64,000 nucleotides of DNA from Pseudo-nitzschia pungens (taxonomy: Eukaryota > Bacillariophyta > Bacillariophyceae > Bacillariales > Bacillariaceae), in NCBI GenBank assembly GCA_037355855.1, contig CM074763.1, positions 1-64,000 of the forward strand, in the 5' to 3' direction. The notes under the pieces were generated by a model. It saw nothing but the letters and a program-made list of their open reading frames with translations, searched no databases and was not told the DNA's origin. Positions 21,570 through 32,128 of this stretch are shown here, one piece after another; the stretch's first letter is position 1, and every line of letters starts with the position of its first letter. The translations under genes were made by a program, and so were the position numbers.

Positions 21570-21767
21570 GTGCAGATACGACAGATGCTAGTTGCAGATG
21601 CTAGTTGCAACATGATTTTAATGGAAGACATGGAAGACCAAGTTACCTCCCAAGTGGATGTTCATTCCCTCTCTTCAGAATATGAACCAGTGAAGAACGT
21701 TCCGATCGACATTCGCCACTGCCTATACGAATTCAAATGGAAAGGTTTGGTTGATTCCTATCCATGA
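21570..21767 (+). pseudogene. Decayed copia protease fragment, first copy
   Basis: The frame reads VADASCNMILMEDMEDQV, then QVDVHSLSSEYEPVKNVPI. This matches the pattern around and after the active site of copia retropepsins, although the expected DSHAD/DSGA-type motif is eroded to VADAS. A better second copy follows at 22186. It ends in a frame shift. Confidence 0.5.
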
Positions 21768-22185
21768 GGCTTTACCTTTCGGGGACAGGCTACGGCACAG
21801 CTTGATTTGCATATTAAGCTTCTGCTTAATGGTGGTGTTTCCTACTTCCCCTCCAGGTGCCCCATGAAAGAGGAAATCCGGACATGCTCCCATGTAATTG
21901 CTACAAGGGACGCATCCTATAATCCAGCAAGCCCGAAATTTCAGCAAGCTGAATCAGCAATTGTGGACGTGTGACCATGCGGTTGCTACACGGGAAGCAC
22001 CCGGGTTGGATCCTGATTCGACCAAGTTTGTTCCTGCCGTTCAGCAATAGCGGCAACAACAGACCAGGGTTAATACCCCAACAGGCAATGTGCCTACAGC
22101 AAGAATCGGACCTATACCGATTGAGACCCCTGCCCCGACACGCAATATGCCTACAGCAGGAATCGGACATCCAATATGACCCTGA

Positions 22186-22797
22186 TTGAAGACCAAGTCG
22201 TCAGTCATGATTGAAGACCAAGTCGTCAGTCACGTCGATGTTCACCCTTTTTCGCCTGAGCTCGAACCTATCAAGAATATTCCTATCGGAACCTGTGTTA
22301 CCGCCTACACAGCGCCCGACGGGAAAGTTTGGATCGAACACACGGTCCAATTTAGTCCCCATTTGTACGCCAAGCCTCTTCGGAGCGACGAGCTGATCCT
22401 ACCACCGCATGATTCCTATGAGAAGTACAAGCTGTGGAGTCTCCAGCAACTTTGTAACCGCCGTGATCTGACCCCATGTGCGATTGCATCTGACTCCCGT
22501 CTGAATGCGCGGCTACCTTCTCTCTTTTCGGGCGATTCCTTGAAGACTTGCGGGGACGATGTAGACGTGGATTCAGTACCAAGTCTTACAATCAACGCCC
22601 TGCATACTCCTTTGTACGAGCGCGTCTACACTGATGGACGCGAGCGATTTGAATTGGATTCCCGCTGTAGGGAGCCTGATTATCCCGTCTGCCTTGTCAT
22701 CCGTTTACAAGCATGTTCGATGGGACGATGCAGTCGAACCAGTCGATCCCGAGCTCGACACTATCGCCAGACGAGCCAAGTGGGGTCCGACGATTGA
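22186..22797 (+). pseudogene. Copia protease-like domain, second copy, frame-broken
   Basis: The first ~70 residues (VVSHVDVHPFSPELEPIKN, then IPIGTCVTAY) align by eye with the post-active-site part of copia proteases and duplicate the fragment at 21640-21740. The expected catalytic Asp motif is not upstream in frame. The remaining frame drifts into non-homologous sequence overlapping the integrase fragment at 22634. It is a remnant of a polyprotein, not a functional gene. Confidence 0.55.
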
Positions 22798-23470
22798 CAC
22801 CGAACGATACTGCAAGATCGACTCCGACCGTCTGTCCAATATTTGGGATGTATCTCCGAGAAAGGCTGCGGATACCCTTCGAGTCATGACCCAGAAAGGC
22901 TTCCGCAACCCAATGCATCCCCTTGTCCGCCGATTGCCAACGCAGAGCTTCAGAAACAAGCGCATCGCGGCTGGCAAATGGTATACCGACACCTGGATGG
23001 CAAAGGTCCCGAGCATCATGCGACAAGATTCAGCCGCCCAAGTCTTCAGCAAAGGTAAGGGCTATGATGAGTAACAAGCGTATGAGGGACTTAAGATTTT
23101 CATCCACAATGTTGGGATCCCTGAGCATTTGATATCCGATGGTGCCCGAGAGCAAGGAGCTCCTGGGACTTACAAGACGCCATGGAATAAGGTAGTCAGC
23201 AAAAACCATATCCACCAGACTTTAATCCAGCCACGATGTCCCTTCCAGAACGCCGTTCGAGACGGTACATGGGTACGTGCCAGACATATCTCTGTACCAA
23301 GCCCATGAATGGTATGATTTCGTCTATTGGGTTGACCTCTCTGATGGGACCGAGAAGCTGGGACGTTGGCTTGACCCGTGCGGTGATAGATTCGGAGGTG
23401 GAGACGCCAATGGATTCTGAACAAGACGGCCATGCCTGTAAGCACTAACACAGTCCGCGCTGTCACTGAA
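22634..23470 (+). pseudogene. Copia pre-integrase and integrase fragments
   Basis: A 146-codon frame (22634-23074) carries the zinc-finger/pre-integrase part: LSNIWDVSPRKAADTLRVMT, then HPLVRRLPTQSFRNKR, then WYTDTWMAKVPS. A frame change near 23075 brings in VGIPEHLISDGAREQG (about 23110-23160), which contains the second conserved integrase Asp (SDGA). Further pieces of the core follow up to ~23470 in a third frame. Several shifts break the coding sequence, so integrase cannot be made from this copy. Confidence 0.7.
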
Positions 23471-23475
23471 GAAGA

Positions 23476-23925
23476 ATGGCATACGATGTCAAGCGCTATA
23501 TGGACTCATTTGACCAAGCAGTGGAATCCAAGATCGGGGACAAGGTTGAGGATAACGACGCAAAGTTCCAAGCAACCTACCCTGATACCCCTGCGGAGTT
23601 ATTTGAAGGACACCAAGAAAGATGGGAGCTCGCAGAGCCGGAAGCTTCCATTCCAGATGTTGACGATCTCATACCTGATGGGTATGACTATGATGAGTAT
23701 ATTGGTAACAATGCGATGATCCAGAAGGGCGACGAACGACTACGGTGTGTTGTGAAGAATCGCTCTGCTGATCTTAATGGCAATCCGATTGGCAAGAGGA
23801 ATGATAACCCTATCTTTGATACCCGAATGTATGACTTGCAGCTCCCTGATGGTACGGTGGAGCAGTACACTGCAAATATCATTGCTGGGAGCGTGTTCAG
23901 TTCTACCAAGGAGCCCTCAGTATAA
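23476..23925 (+). pseudogene. Copia integrase C-terminal / IN-RT linker, 149 aa
   Basis: This is an intact frame starting MAYDVKRYMDSFDQAVESK. It carries the linker pattern YDEYIGNNAMIQKGDERLR, SADLNGNPIGKRNDNPIFD, then TRMYDLQLPDGTVEQY and ANIIAGS, typical of the stretch between integrase and RT in diatom copia proteins. In an intact element RT would follow. Here the frame closes and no RT core is found before the RNase H end at 25240. Confidence 0.7.
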
Positions 23926-23929
23926 GGAC

Positions 23930-25080
23930 GTTCAAGGAATGCACAGCAGGGATGTGTGGTCTCTGTTAGAGGTGGAGCGCCGACGCTACAGCAAAGCATG
24001 CGTACGCTCATATGATTGGGGCCGCCGCAAGTGAACTAAACAGTGATTGAGTACGAGCCTTGCAAGAAACAAGCCTGTATATGTGGAATGATACCGATAC
24101 GGGGACATGCTGTCCCTGTTACAGGTTGAATACTAGTAGGCTGAACAATGGAAGCGCAACGGAATTGCTTGCAACATGAAAGATAGCGGCGTTGCGCACA
24201 GAACAGACGATTACAAGCAGCATCGAAGTTGACACGAGACGGGCAGCTAGTCGAGCGCATGGTAAATCTGCCCGTATTAACTTCGAGCGGCGTTGCGCAG
24301 AGCACAAGATTCGCCTCGTGTAGCACTACAGGTAATGCCTAGCCAAGTGGTGTTAGGCGATCCTCCAGTTACGAGGACACACTGTACGGAACCGCGACCG
24401 AGTTGCATGTAACAGAAGACTACGAACATCAACAGCGACGGCGCGTGTTCCTCGTATGTACGTTGAACTGTACGAAGACCTAGCAGTTGGTGCTACAACG
24501 TTGACGCTGATTGCCACGGCTGATTGAATGTATTTCAGTTACTCTACGGTTGACGCTGATGCCAATTGCCACGATCGATTGAACGTATTGATCGAATGTA
24601 TCGATTGACACTAATTGCTACGACCGATTGAATGCATCGATCGAGGACTATCCAATTCAGTCCAACGCAAGGACAGAACGATTCAGCCCAGAGACCAGTA
24701 CTGAAATTGTGACATCGAAATTGTTATGTTCGATACTATGAGTACAGAACTGCCGTTCCGGGGACAACCAAACGATTCAACCGGTCGTCCTGTTACACGA
24801 GCAGCGTGGTTTTGAATACATGATCTACGAACCTATACGATCTACGAATCAGGAGCTGCTGTTCCGACGACAGTATTACAGAAGCCGACAGGGTCTGCTG
24901 TTCGAAAGACAGTATGACAGGGCAAGCAGCATGATTCGAATTGCCGCATGATTTGGATTGATGCTAAGAAGTGACAAGCGATCCCATGCAGACTATTGGA
25001 ATAGTTCCGTGTCGGAGAGCTTGCTCACGATCGAACGAATGAACGAGTTGCAGGAGCAGCTCCCAGAATGAACAACTGAA
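23930..25080 (+). other. Non-coding middle of the element where RT should lie
   Basis: No long plus-strand frame with RT motifs (such as YVDD or the fingers/palm blocks) is visible. The stretch contains repeated CGATTGA, ACGATTGA and TGACGCTGATT words near 24500-24660 and a CGGGGAC word near 24759. It appears to be decayed or substituted sequence. Confidence 0.5.
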
Positions 25081-25239
25081 ATGAAGAAACGATTTATAAT
25101 AGGAGACCGAGTGGAACAGTGGCAGTTATACTGTTCCGGGGACAGCTTATTCACGAACCATGTCCAAGAATTAACAACGACCAAGTTCGGGGACCAGTAT
25201 GGTCCAACAGCAACCAGTTCGGGGACCGGTATGGTCCAG

Positions 25240-25512
25240 ATGAACTGGGAGCTCCGGATGATGGGTGTGCCTATACAAGGATCTACCAATGTATTATGTG
25301 ACAACGAGTCTGTTGTTAAGAACACTACCAGGCCCGAGAGTCCATGCAACAAGAAGCACAACAGTGTTGCCTACCACAAGGCGCGCGAGTCTATTGCTGC
25401 TGGAACAATTCGGATTGCAAAAGAGCCTGGCGAGACCAATATTGCTGACCTATTCACGAAGTTACTGAATGGTCCAGCCCTGAAAGACCATTGCGCTCGA
25501 TGCATGTGGTAA
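25240..25512 (+). pseudogene. Copia RNase H C-terminal fragment
   Basis: Within a longer frame that starts at 25081, the recognisable part reads WELRMMGVPIQGSTNVLCDN, ESVVKNTTRPES, then KKHNSVAYHKARE, IRIAKEPGETNIADLFTKLL and a stop. This is the standard end of a copia polyprotein (NADLFTK motif). Its N-terminal partner ends at ~20605, so the two RNase H halves are separated by about 4.6 kb. Confidence 0.8.
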
Positions 25513-26157
25513 AAATTGCTCCAGCTACATTATTTGAGGTACTTTTATCTCTGGCAAGCAGCGTGGACGCGATCTGGTATTTCAATGGTCCCGGGGACCA
25601 TAACTTCGATTTTCGGATTTCGATTACGAGTTCTTCGATCGTTATGATTTCGATTCCGTTTTTTTTGGAAGCAGTCGATTTCGATATTGATTACGGTTTA
25701 CAGCAGGTTACAAGATCCGGATGCAACCTCTGTCCGAACGCTTCGCTCCGATATTCGATTTCGATTCGACCTTTGATCCTATGTTATATGTTATATTGGG
25801 AGTCTCCGGTACACCGGTTCCGGGGACTATAAACTTGAAAGACAATAGGCTGATTGATTGATCTCCTCGTACGTGTCGAGGAGTGGAACCAAGGGCAAAA
25901 CGTCCTATGGTCCGCCCCCCTCCTTTTTTTTTGAACTATGAATCAGCCGGGCCTCTGATAGAAGAACTGCAATATTTGGTGCAGTTTGATCTCTGACAAG
26001 TTATATGGAAGCATCCCTGAATTCTGTTATGATCCATCCAAGTGTCCTGGTACAACAAGCAAGAGTATTGGTGTCCTCCTGGGAGTATCTGTTTCCGGGG
26101 ACTGGTATAGTTGCTCAGTTGCTCATACAGGACCACTGGCATGAATCACGGGGACTA
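25513..26157 (+). other. 3' untranslated part of the element and polypurine-like tract
   Basis: The region up to the 3' LTR contains several copies of CGGGGAC(T/C), at about 25592, 25821, 26097 and 26150. The last one, ATCACGGGGACTA at 26145-26157, touches the LTR start and sits where the polypurine tract must be. No protein is supported. Confidence 0.55.
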
Positions 26158-27041
26158 TGAAGATATTCGAGGTGGTGCTATGATCTGTGCTAGCAAGGCT
26201 CCTGTGTAGGAGAATGTACTGGGGCTACAGTCAGCAGCCTCCAGTAACTGACTAACAGGTGCTGAGCTGAATGCTAGAGCTGTGTGCTAATTGCTAGCAT
26301 ACAGGCTCAGCAACAGGCTTAGCAACAGGCTTAGCAACAGGCTTAGCAGCAGACCTATCCTGTCTAGTATTGCTAGCAGAGTTTACTAGGGTCGCCGCGT
26401 ACGATTTGTACCAATCGTACGTACCCCGAGTAAAGCACCTTTTAGGTGTAGCTAAATGCTACAGGGTTAGGGTTGCTAATGCTACGAGATACTGAAAGAT
26501 GCTAGCCTACCATGATACCATGCTAAGATACGATGCTACCGCCGGGGTTGGGTCATTGGTGTAGAATGTGTACCATGACCGCATACCCGGCCCAAACAGT
26601 TACCCAACGCGCTAGCATAAGCGAGCTAGCGCTATCACACGATTCGATCTAATTAAGCGATACTCCGATACGGTACGCTACTCGTACGATACAGTACCAG
26701 AGCTACGGAAGCTCTGTTATTATACGAGTTAGCGAATCGATGTCACGATACGAGAGCTGAGCGCTTTGGCTCAGCTCCCTTTATTCACTCTTTCTTTTAT
26801 GCTCTAAAATAAACACACCTATCATGCCCTCCTTTACGACCGATTCCGATGTACCTCTAGGGAAGTGCTTTGTATTGCTTGAGTGTATGCAATAGGCCTT
26901 GAACAGTCCACTGTAGACTCACGATTTGCCAGGACTTTACGTCTTATTATTGTTAAGGCTTTCCCCTATTTTTAGTACGCAGTACAAGATGTTTATCTAC
27001 GATTAGACCCCGAAGACCGCTGACGAGCGGATATCAACACA
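26158..27041 (+). repeat. 3' LTR of the copia element
   Basis: Same 884-bp length and, by line-by-line reading, the same sequence as the 5' LTR, from TGAAGATATTCGAGG to GATATCAACACA. No substitution or indel was noticed, which points to a recent insertion. It is followed by GATTAGTACC, the continuation of the interrupted tandem array. Confidence 0.95.
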
Positions 27042-27123
27042 GATTAGTACCAAATCTACATACCCCAGTTCTTAGCAGCTCTATACTATAGTAAGATATT
27101 CAGTGTGCTAAAATATGGACAGA
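27042..27123. repeat. Degenerate ~160-bp array, right part
   Basis: GATTAGTACCAAATCTACAT, CCCCAGTTCTTAGCAGC and ATATTCAGTGTGCTAA continue the unit broken at 17998. The unit is broken again by an insert at ~27124 and resumes at ~27425 with GGCATACTAAATACAATGG and AGACAGGATGCTGGACCC. Confidence 0.75.
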
Positions 27124-27422
27124 ACTGGAACATGGTTGATTTTTGTTTTTTGATGAACTTCAAAAATTCCTGGTCCTTTCCACACCAAATGAGTGCTGTC
27201 AAAGTGACCCCTGGTATCACTTTGACACTTGACACTCCTTGCTGATACTTTTGGGGGGTCAAAGTGACATTGGGTGTCACTTTGACACTCACAACAGAAG
27301 TAGAAAAAACTGTTTAAGTACAAACGAGTGTCAAAGTGAGACCTGATGTCAAAGTGACACCCATCAGCAGTGTCAAAGTGACACTTGACACTTGCTGATA
27401 CTTTTGGGGGTCAAAGTGACAC
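27124..27422. repeat. ~300-bp insert with eight TGTCAAAGTGACAC-type motifs
   Basis: The insert separates two halves of a degenerate tandem unit. It contains about eight copies, in both orientations, of TGTCAAAGTGACAC or its complement (near 27198, 27215, 27259, 27275, 27329, 27347, 27371 and 27410). TTGCTGATACTTTTGGGGG is repeated as well. No coding potential was seen. Confidence 0.75.
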
Positions 27423-27671
27423 CAAGCGCTGAGTGGCATACTAAATACAATGGTGCTAGACAGGATGCTGGACCCTTATTTATTACTACTACTACATGAT
27501 GATAATACAAATAGTACGAGTACTACTGCTGCTAGTATCAGCGGTCACACCATACGGTAACTTAGTACTTCTTGTACTGTCATAGTAGTAGTAGTAAGAT
27601 AAACTACTTTTGAGGAAATGTACTCTACCGGTACTACGAAATTACTTCTAAGATTATTAATCTTACTGTAT

Positions 27672-28281
27672 TGAGTCATTCCCGAAATAGAAGTTACATA
27701 TATCGTTTATGTAACCCCCGAGTTACTTATTTATGGCGCGCAATAACGGAAAATTCTTATAATTTTTTAACGGTCGAGCCCTTTATCGGAATTTGGAATC
27801 CCATTGAATGAAAACAAAAACTCTCAGTATAGTCAATGACCGGCAAACGTTGTGGGATTCGTTTTATTCAGCAAAGGGGAACAAGGGAGGGACCAGGAGC
27901 AAAATAAGTGATTTTAAAAGGAAGACATGTTCGAAAGAAAAAGAAACACACATTTCGTACATGTACCGTAGTTGCTGATACAAAGAACACATGTTGTTGG
28001 GGATACGAAGTACTCGTACTTTCAACAAAAGGAACACATGTTTCAAAAAAGGGAGCACATGCTCGGTGGCGGGTTCCAATGACCGGCAAGCGTTGTGGGA
28101 TTCGTTTTTATTTAGTCAAGAATTCCTTACTTATTTTTTATGTCGCTACAATGAGACCCCCCTCACTGTAGCGATTTAAGTAACCAGTTACTTAAATGAG
28201 CCTTTTTTGTGTTTCCGAAATACAAAGTTTCATGTTTATGTCTACTTAAAAAATAAGTAATCCTATTTCGGGAATGACTCA
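27672..28281. mobile_element. Possible 610-bp element with 19-bp terminal inverted repeats
   Basis: TGAGTCATTCCCGAAATAG at 27672-27690 is the exact reverse complement of 28263-28281. Inside, a ~33-bp direct repeat (CAATGACCGGCAARCGTTG, then TGGGATTCG) occurs at about 27834 and 28077. There is no transposase, as expected for a MITE-like element. No clear target duplication flanks it, so the element status is tentative. Confidence 0.45.
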
Positions 28282-28922
28282 TTTTGAACAAAAAAATATA
28301 CCGGTAACCTTACTGAAATAGAGGCCATGATGGCGGAATACAACTCCACTACCCCCCCGAGGTCCAATAAGATTACTTCTTATTCTTACAGTGGCATTAC
28401 ATATCGGTAGGATGAACATGAGTGAGTCGTGAGTCAGTCCTTATCGTACTGGTAAAGATTAAGTTAGGTACCGGTAAGATCTTACGGTACGAGTAATCTT
28501 AAGGTTACCCGTAATCTTACCGGTACTGATAAAAACGCATTCTCAAAAAATCTATTTTGAGAAAAATCCTACCTCTACAAATACATGGTATGAAGATTAA
28601 GAATACTTGTACCGGTACAGATTCAGCAAGATAAGTAAAACATAATTACTGGTAATCGATCGACCTTGCTCGTAAATTTCATGCTTCTACTTTTTTACTA
28701 ATCTTACTATTATTTGTTTTTGAGGGACATCTATTCACATTCACAAACACGTTGTCATACTCTCACCATACTCTTACTGCTTTGTACAAAGTACCTGATA
28801 CACGTAAACCGGGCGTGATGTCTCAGTGACATCCTTCGTAATCATCACCGTTCACAGTCATCATCGCCACCATCGCCACCATCGTTGTCGTTGTAGTTGT
28901 TGTTGTGGGGGTTGGTCCGGAT
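28282..28922. other. Spacer, no gene seen
   Basis: Contains clustered TACCGGTAA, GTAACCTTAC and AATCTTACGG words (28290-28520). A GTCATCATCGCCACCATCG microrepeat lies near 28855-28885, just past the 3' end of the neighbouring minus-strand gene. No coding frame is supported. Confidence 0.5.
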
Positions 28923-31900
28923 TCAGGGAACGGCGCGAAGCACGTCAATCACGGCTTCCTGGTCTTCTTTTTGGTTCTGGAGATCGGGAAGCTCGGGCTG
29001 GTAGAGATAGATCTGACCCCCGCGATCCAGCTGATAAGCAGCAAAGAGACCACCGGCCTGGGTGTGGCCCTGGACGTTGACCATGATGAGCTTGTCGTTG
29101 ATGGCCACGGAACGGTCCGCTTTGCGCTTAGCGACACCGGTATCGGCGGCTCCGACGGCGTAGGATCCGTCCTCGTTCTTGGCAAAGAATCCTGACATGT
29201 CAAAGACACCCGAAAATTCGTGACCGGTTGCCCTGCTCCACGTTCCCTTGGGAATGGAAACCTTGTTGACGATACGGGTGTTGTGCTTTCCACCGCTCAT
29301 GGCCACGAAATAGTAGGTGAGCTCCTGTTGGTTACGGCGGTGTTCCAATTTGGTGATGAACATGCGCTCGCCGTACGAATTACCGCTGTCCTCCTGGATG
29401 ATGGCGTACAGCTCCCCATCGGTAGCCTCGACGACCTCGAACCCGTCGATGTCCTCGAAGGTCGCTTTAGGAGATTCCGGCTTGTCGTAGTTCATGGTGG
29501 CATCGGTTCCGTTCACGTACTGTCCCTTTCCTCCGAGCTCGATCTGGTCGGTAACGTCGAGCTCTCCCTGATAGACAAAGTATAATCCCTCGAAGACATC
29601 GGGAAGATCGCCGTTGGCATTGTTCAGTTCATCGAGAACGTTGTCGACCTGTTTTTTTTGTTGGCGTTGGCGTTTTAAGTTGAAGTTGTTGTTGTTGTTG
29701 TGGTATGTAATAAGTGATAAATGATAGAAGATAAGTGATAAGTGATAAATGATAGATGATAAGTGATAAGTGATAAATGAGAAGTGATAAGTGAAGCAAC
29801 GGAGAATGAAATGAAGCGAGACGAAATTCGAAGATTCAATCCAACAAGCCGACACGGAAAAGACGAGACGGTGATGGGATTGATTCAAACCATTGGTGTG
29901 CATACAGTATCACGCATCACCCATTACTTACGTAGTAATGTCCGAAATATCCGCAAGTGGAGGATTGGATAAAGGCGGAAAAGCCCTCGCGGGGATCCGG
30001 GGAGTTGTGCTCGGTCTTGCATCCCTTTTCATCCGGTCCCATTCCGGTCCACCACTCAAACTTGCGGCGACCGGTTCCGGGTCCCGTGTGGGGGGGCTTG
30101 TCCTGGTATTCCCAGCTGGCGTCGTGTCGAAAGTTTTTGACCTCGCCATCCCATGACCATTCCTGCGCGATCCAGACTCCCTTCACCCGGGCTCCGTTGA
30201 CAGCGTGCTCCGGGGAACGGTGGAACTCGTCGCGCCACAAACCCTTGGACTGGCGGAAGGGTTCTCCCATGTCGACCGCGTAGCCGTAAATCTTTCCGTA
30301 CCTGAGACCGTTACGAGCCAGAAAGTCGTCTTCCGGGGCATCGGATCCGTCCTCCATCTTGCCCTTGACACCGACATAGATGCGGGCGGGATGAACGTTG
30401 TTGGTCCAGATGTAATCCTTTCCGTCGGTGCGATTGTACTCGGCATTGCGGGCCTCGAGTTCGGCGTCGTAACCCTCTGTAACGAAGCCGAGTGAAGTGA
30501 AGCGCAGCACGGTGGGAAACGGAGTGGAGCTGTTAGGTTGAAAACCGAGTGCAAGGTGGATAAAACACATGATTCTGCTTCGGGTTCCAAATTTCATCCA
30601 CTCCACTCCACACACACGAAACCCCAACCTTTAACTTACGGAACGCTCCGGTGTATCCAGAAATAGAGAACATCACGTAATCGGGATGTTGAGAGTTGAT
30701 CTCGACAATCTTTTCAAACCCCCCATTCGAAAAAACACCCAAGGCATAGAGAGCCTTGTTCTTGACGTCGAGAGCATGGGCCTAATTTGTTGATTTGTTG
30801 TGATGAGTGGAATGGAATGGAATGAAAGCAAATCAAATGCAAGACCAAACGTATCATACATGATGGTTGGTTGGCATTCACCATGCCAGTCAATTCGTTG
30901 CGTGTACAGAAACAAGAAACACGATGAGGAACATTTTTCACTACACTGTACAAACAAACAACAAAACAACAAACCAATAGCAACGACAACGACAATGAAA
31001 AAAAAAACTCACAGAAAGCCCCACAAAATTTGATCCTTCTTCGTACTCAATCCATTCCTCGTTGGTTACAAAAATGTCGTCTTCCAGACCGATGCCTTCT
31101 CCCCATTGGTGTTTCTCCTCCATGTGGGCCGAGCAGAGGGACTGCAGGAACCAATCAACCTCGGAAGGGGTGGATTTCACCACGTATTTTCCATCCGCAT
31201 CCGCATTTCCGAAGTGGGCACCCACAACAGTAGTGCCCTCCTCTACATCCTCGCGGGGTCCGACCGCCTCTCCCTTGAGGTTGTACGCGTGTTCGACCAT
31301 GTTGCCGACGCCAACCACCATGTCCGAGGCGGGACCTTCGTAGGACATGAATCCTTCCATCGTCGCTCTGTCGTAGTCGATGTACTGGATGTGGGACCCG
31401 CCGAGGGTCGCTGTTCCCCCGTTCACCGGAACGGGGAAGGACTCTTGCCGGAGGGGTCCATAGGACTCGGACTGGAAGATAACGCGGACCGTGTTGTCGT
31501 CGAGCAGATAGGCTCCCATCCCGTCGGGGACGCCGACGAGCTTCTGCCCGTATGACTCGGAACACACGGAGCGTTCTCCCATGGTGGCGATGACCTTGAG
31601 GTCTCCGTGCGGAAAGTCGGTGTCGCCGGATTTGCCGTCCTCGACGGTTGCGCCCGTGGCGGAGGCATCGGCGGCCTCGCAGAGCAGCTGGGTGTTGGAT
31701 CCCACAGTCTCTCCGCCACTACTACGGTATTGGTTGTATCCTTCGACAACATTGATACCGTGCGATACGGAAGAGAGAATCGCAATGGTGGACGGGTCCA
31801 GTTCGGGGAGGGATCCTGTCTCGACACAGGCGCGCGTCTGTGTTTTGTTGTATCCATTCGCAAAGCGTAGATAGATCATTTTATTACGAGTATGAATATT

Positions 31901-32128
31901 TCATTGAAATATTTGAAATCGAATACACGCAGACGTGTAGCAAAGAATAGTACACATTATAGAATGTGAGTTGAGGGTGAGGGTGAGTATAAGAGTAAAG
32001 ATTGCAAGGACGGGAACAAAGTCTGGAACACAAACCCAACGAAAATAGCAGCAACAACGCACCTCTTGAGCACGGATTCCCGCGACTTTAAGCAGGAGAA
32101 GAAAAACAGTGGTCTTTGTGAACAACAT
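28923..32128 (-). CDS. Secreted DUF839/PhoX-like protein, five exons
   Basis: Exons 32128-32063, 31837-31013, 30781-30640, 30476-29932 and 29648-28923 join in frame to 767 aa. Donors are GTGCGT, GTGAGT, GTAAGT and GTAAGT; acceptors are CAG, TAG, CAG and CAG. Exon 1 is essentially the signal peptide (MLFTKTTVFLLLLKVAGIRA). Family signs are FVTNEEW (~280), IYVGVKG (~374) and DFLARNGLRYGKIYGY (~392). The last matches the 'FLERNGL..GKLY' signature of DUF839, the family that holds the calcium-dependent alkaline phosphatase PhoX. A beta-propeller fold and extracellular location follow from the family; phosphatase activity is inference, as I cannot place the metal ligands. Intron 4 (29649-29931) carries a GATAAGTGATAAATGA microrepeat. 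Confidence 0.8.
29700..29800. repeat. Intronic GATAAGTGATAAATGA microrepeat
   Basis: About ten units of GATAAGT, GATAAAT and GATAGAT lie inside intron 4 of the DUF839/PhoX-like gene. They are non-coding in the spliced model. Confidence 0.8.

Larger units (their letters stand above)
18001..27041 (+). mobile_element. Ty1/copia LTR retrotransposon, recent but rearranged and defective
   Basis: Two 884-bp direct repeats, identical as far as I could read them, bound 7.27 kb of internal DNA with a methionyl-tRNA-like primer site and a purine-rich tract. Internal protein fragments are clearly copia: protease-like, pre-integrase and integrase, integrase C-terminal linker, RT thumb region and RNase H. 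The usual copia order is Gag-PR-IN-RT-RH. Here the RT thumb and start of RNase H sit first (19809-20702), PR and IN follow, and the RNase H end lies alone at 25240-25512. No reverse transcriptase catalytic core (YxDD region) was found. Near-identical LTRs with a wrecked interior imply mobilisation in trans by a relative. Confidence 0.93.

Noticed and set aside
30484..30639. CTAACAG acceptor at ~30538 as an alternative start for exon 4 of the PhoX-like gene
   Set aside because: It breaks the reading frame with the upstream exon; the TTACAG acceptor at 30477 keeps phase.
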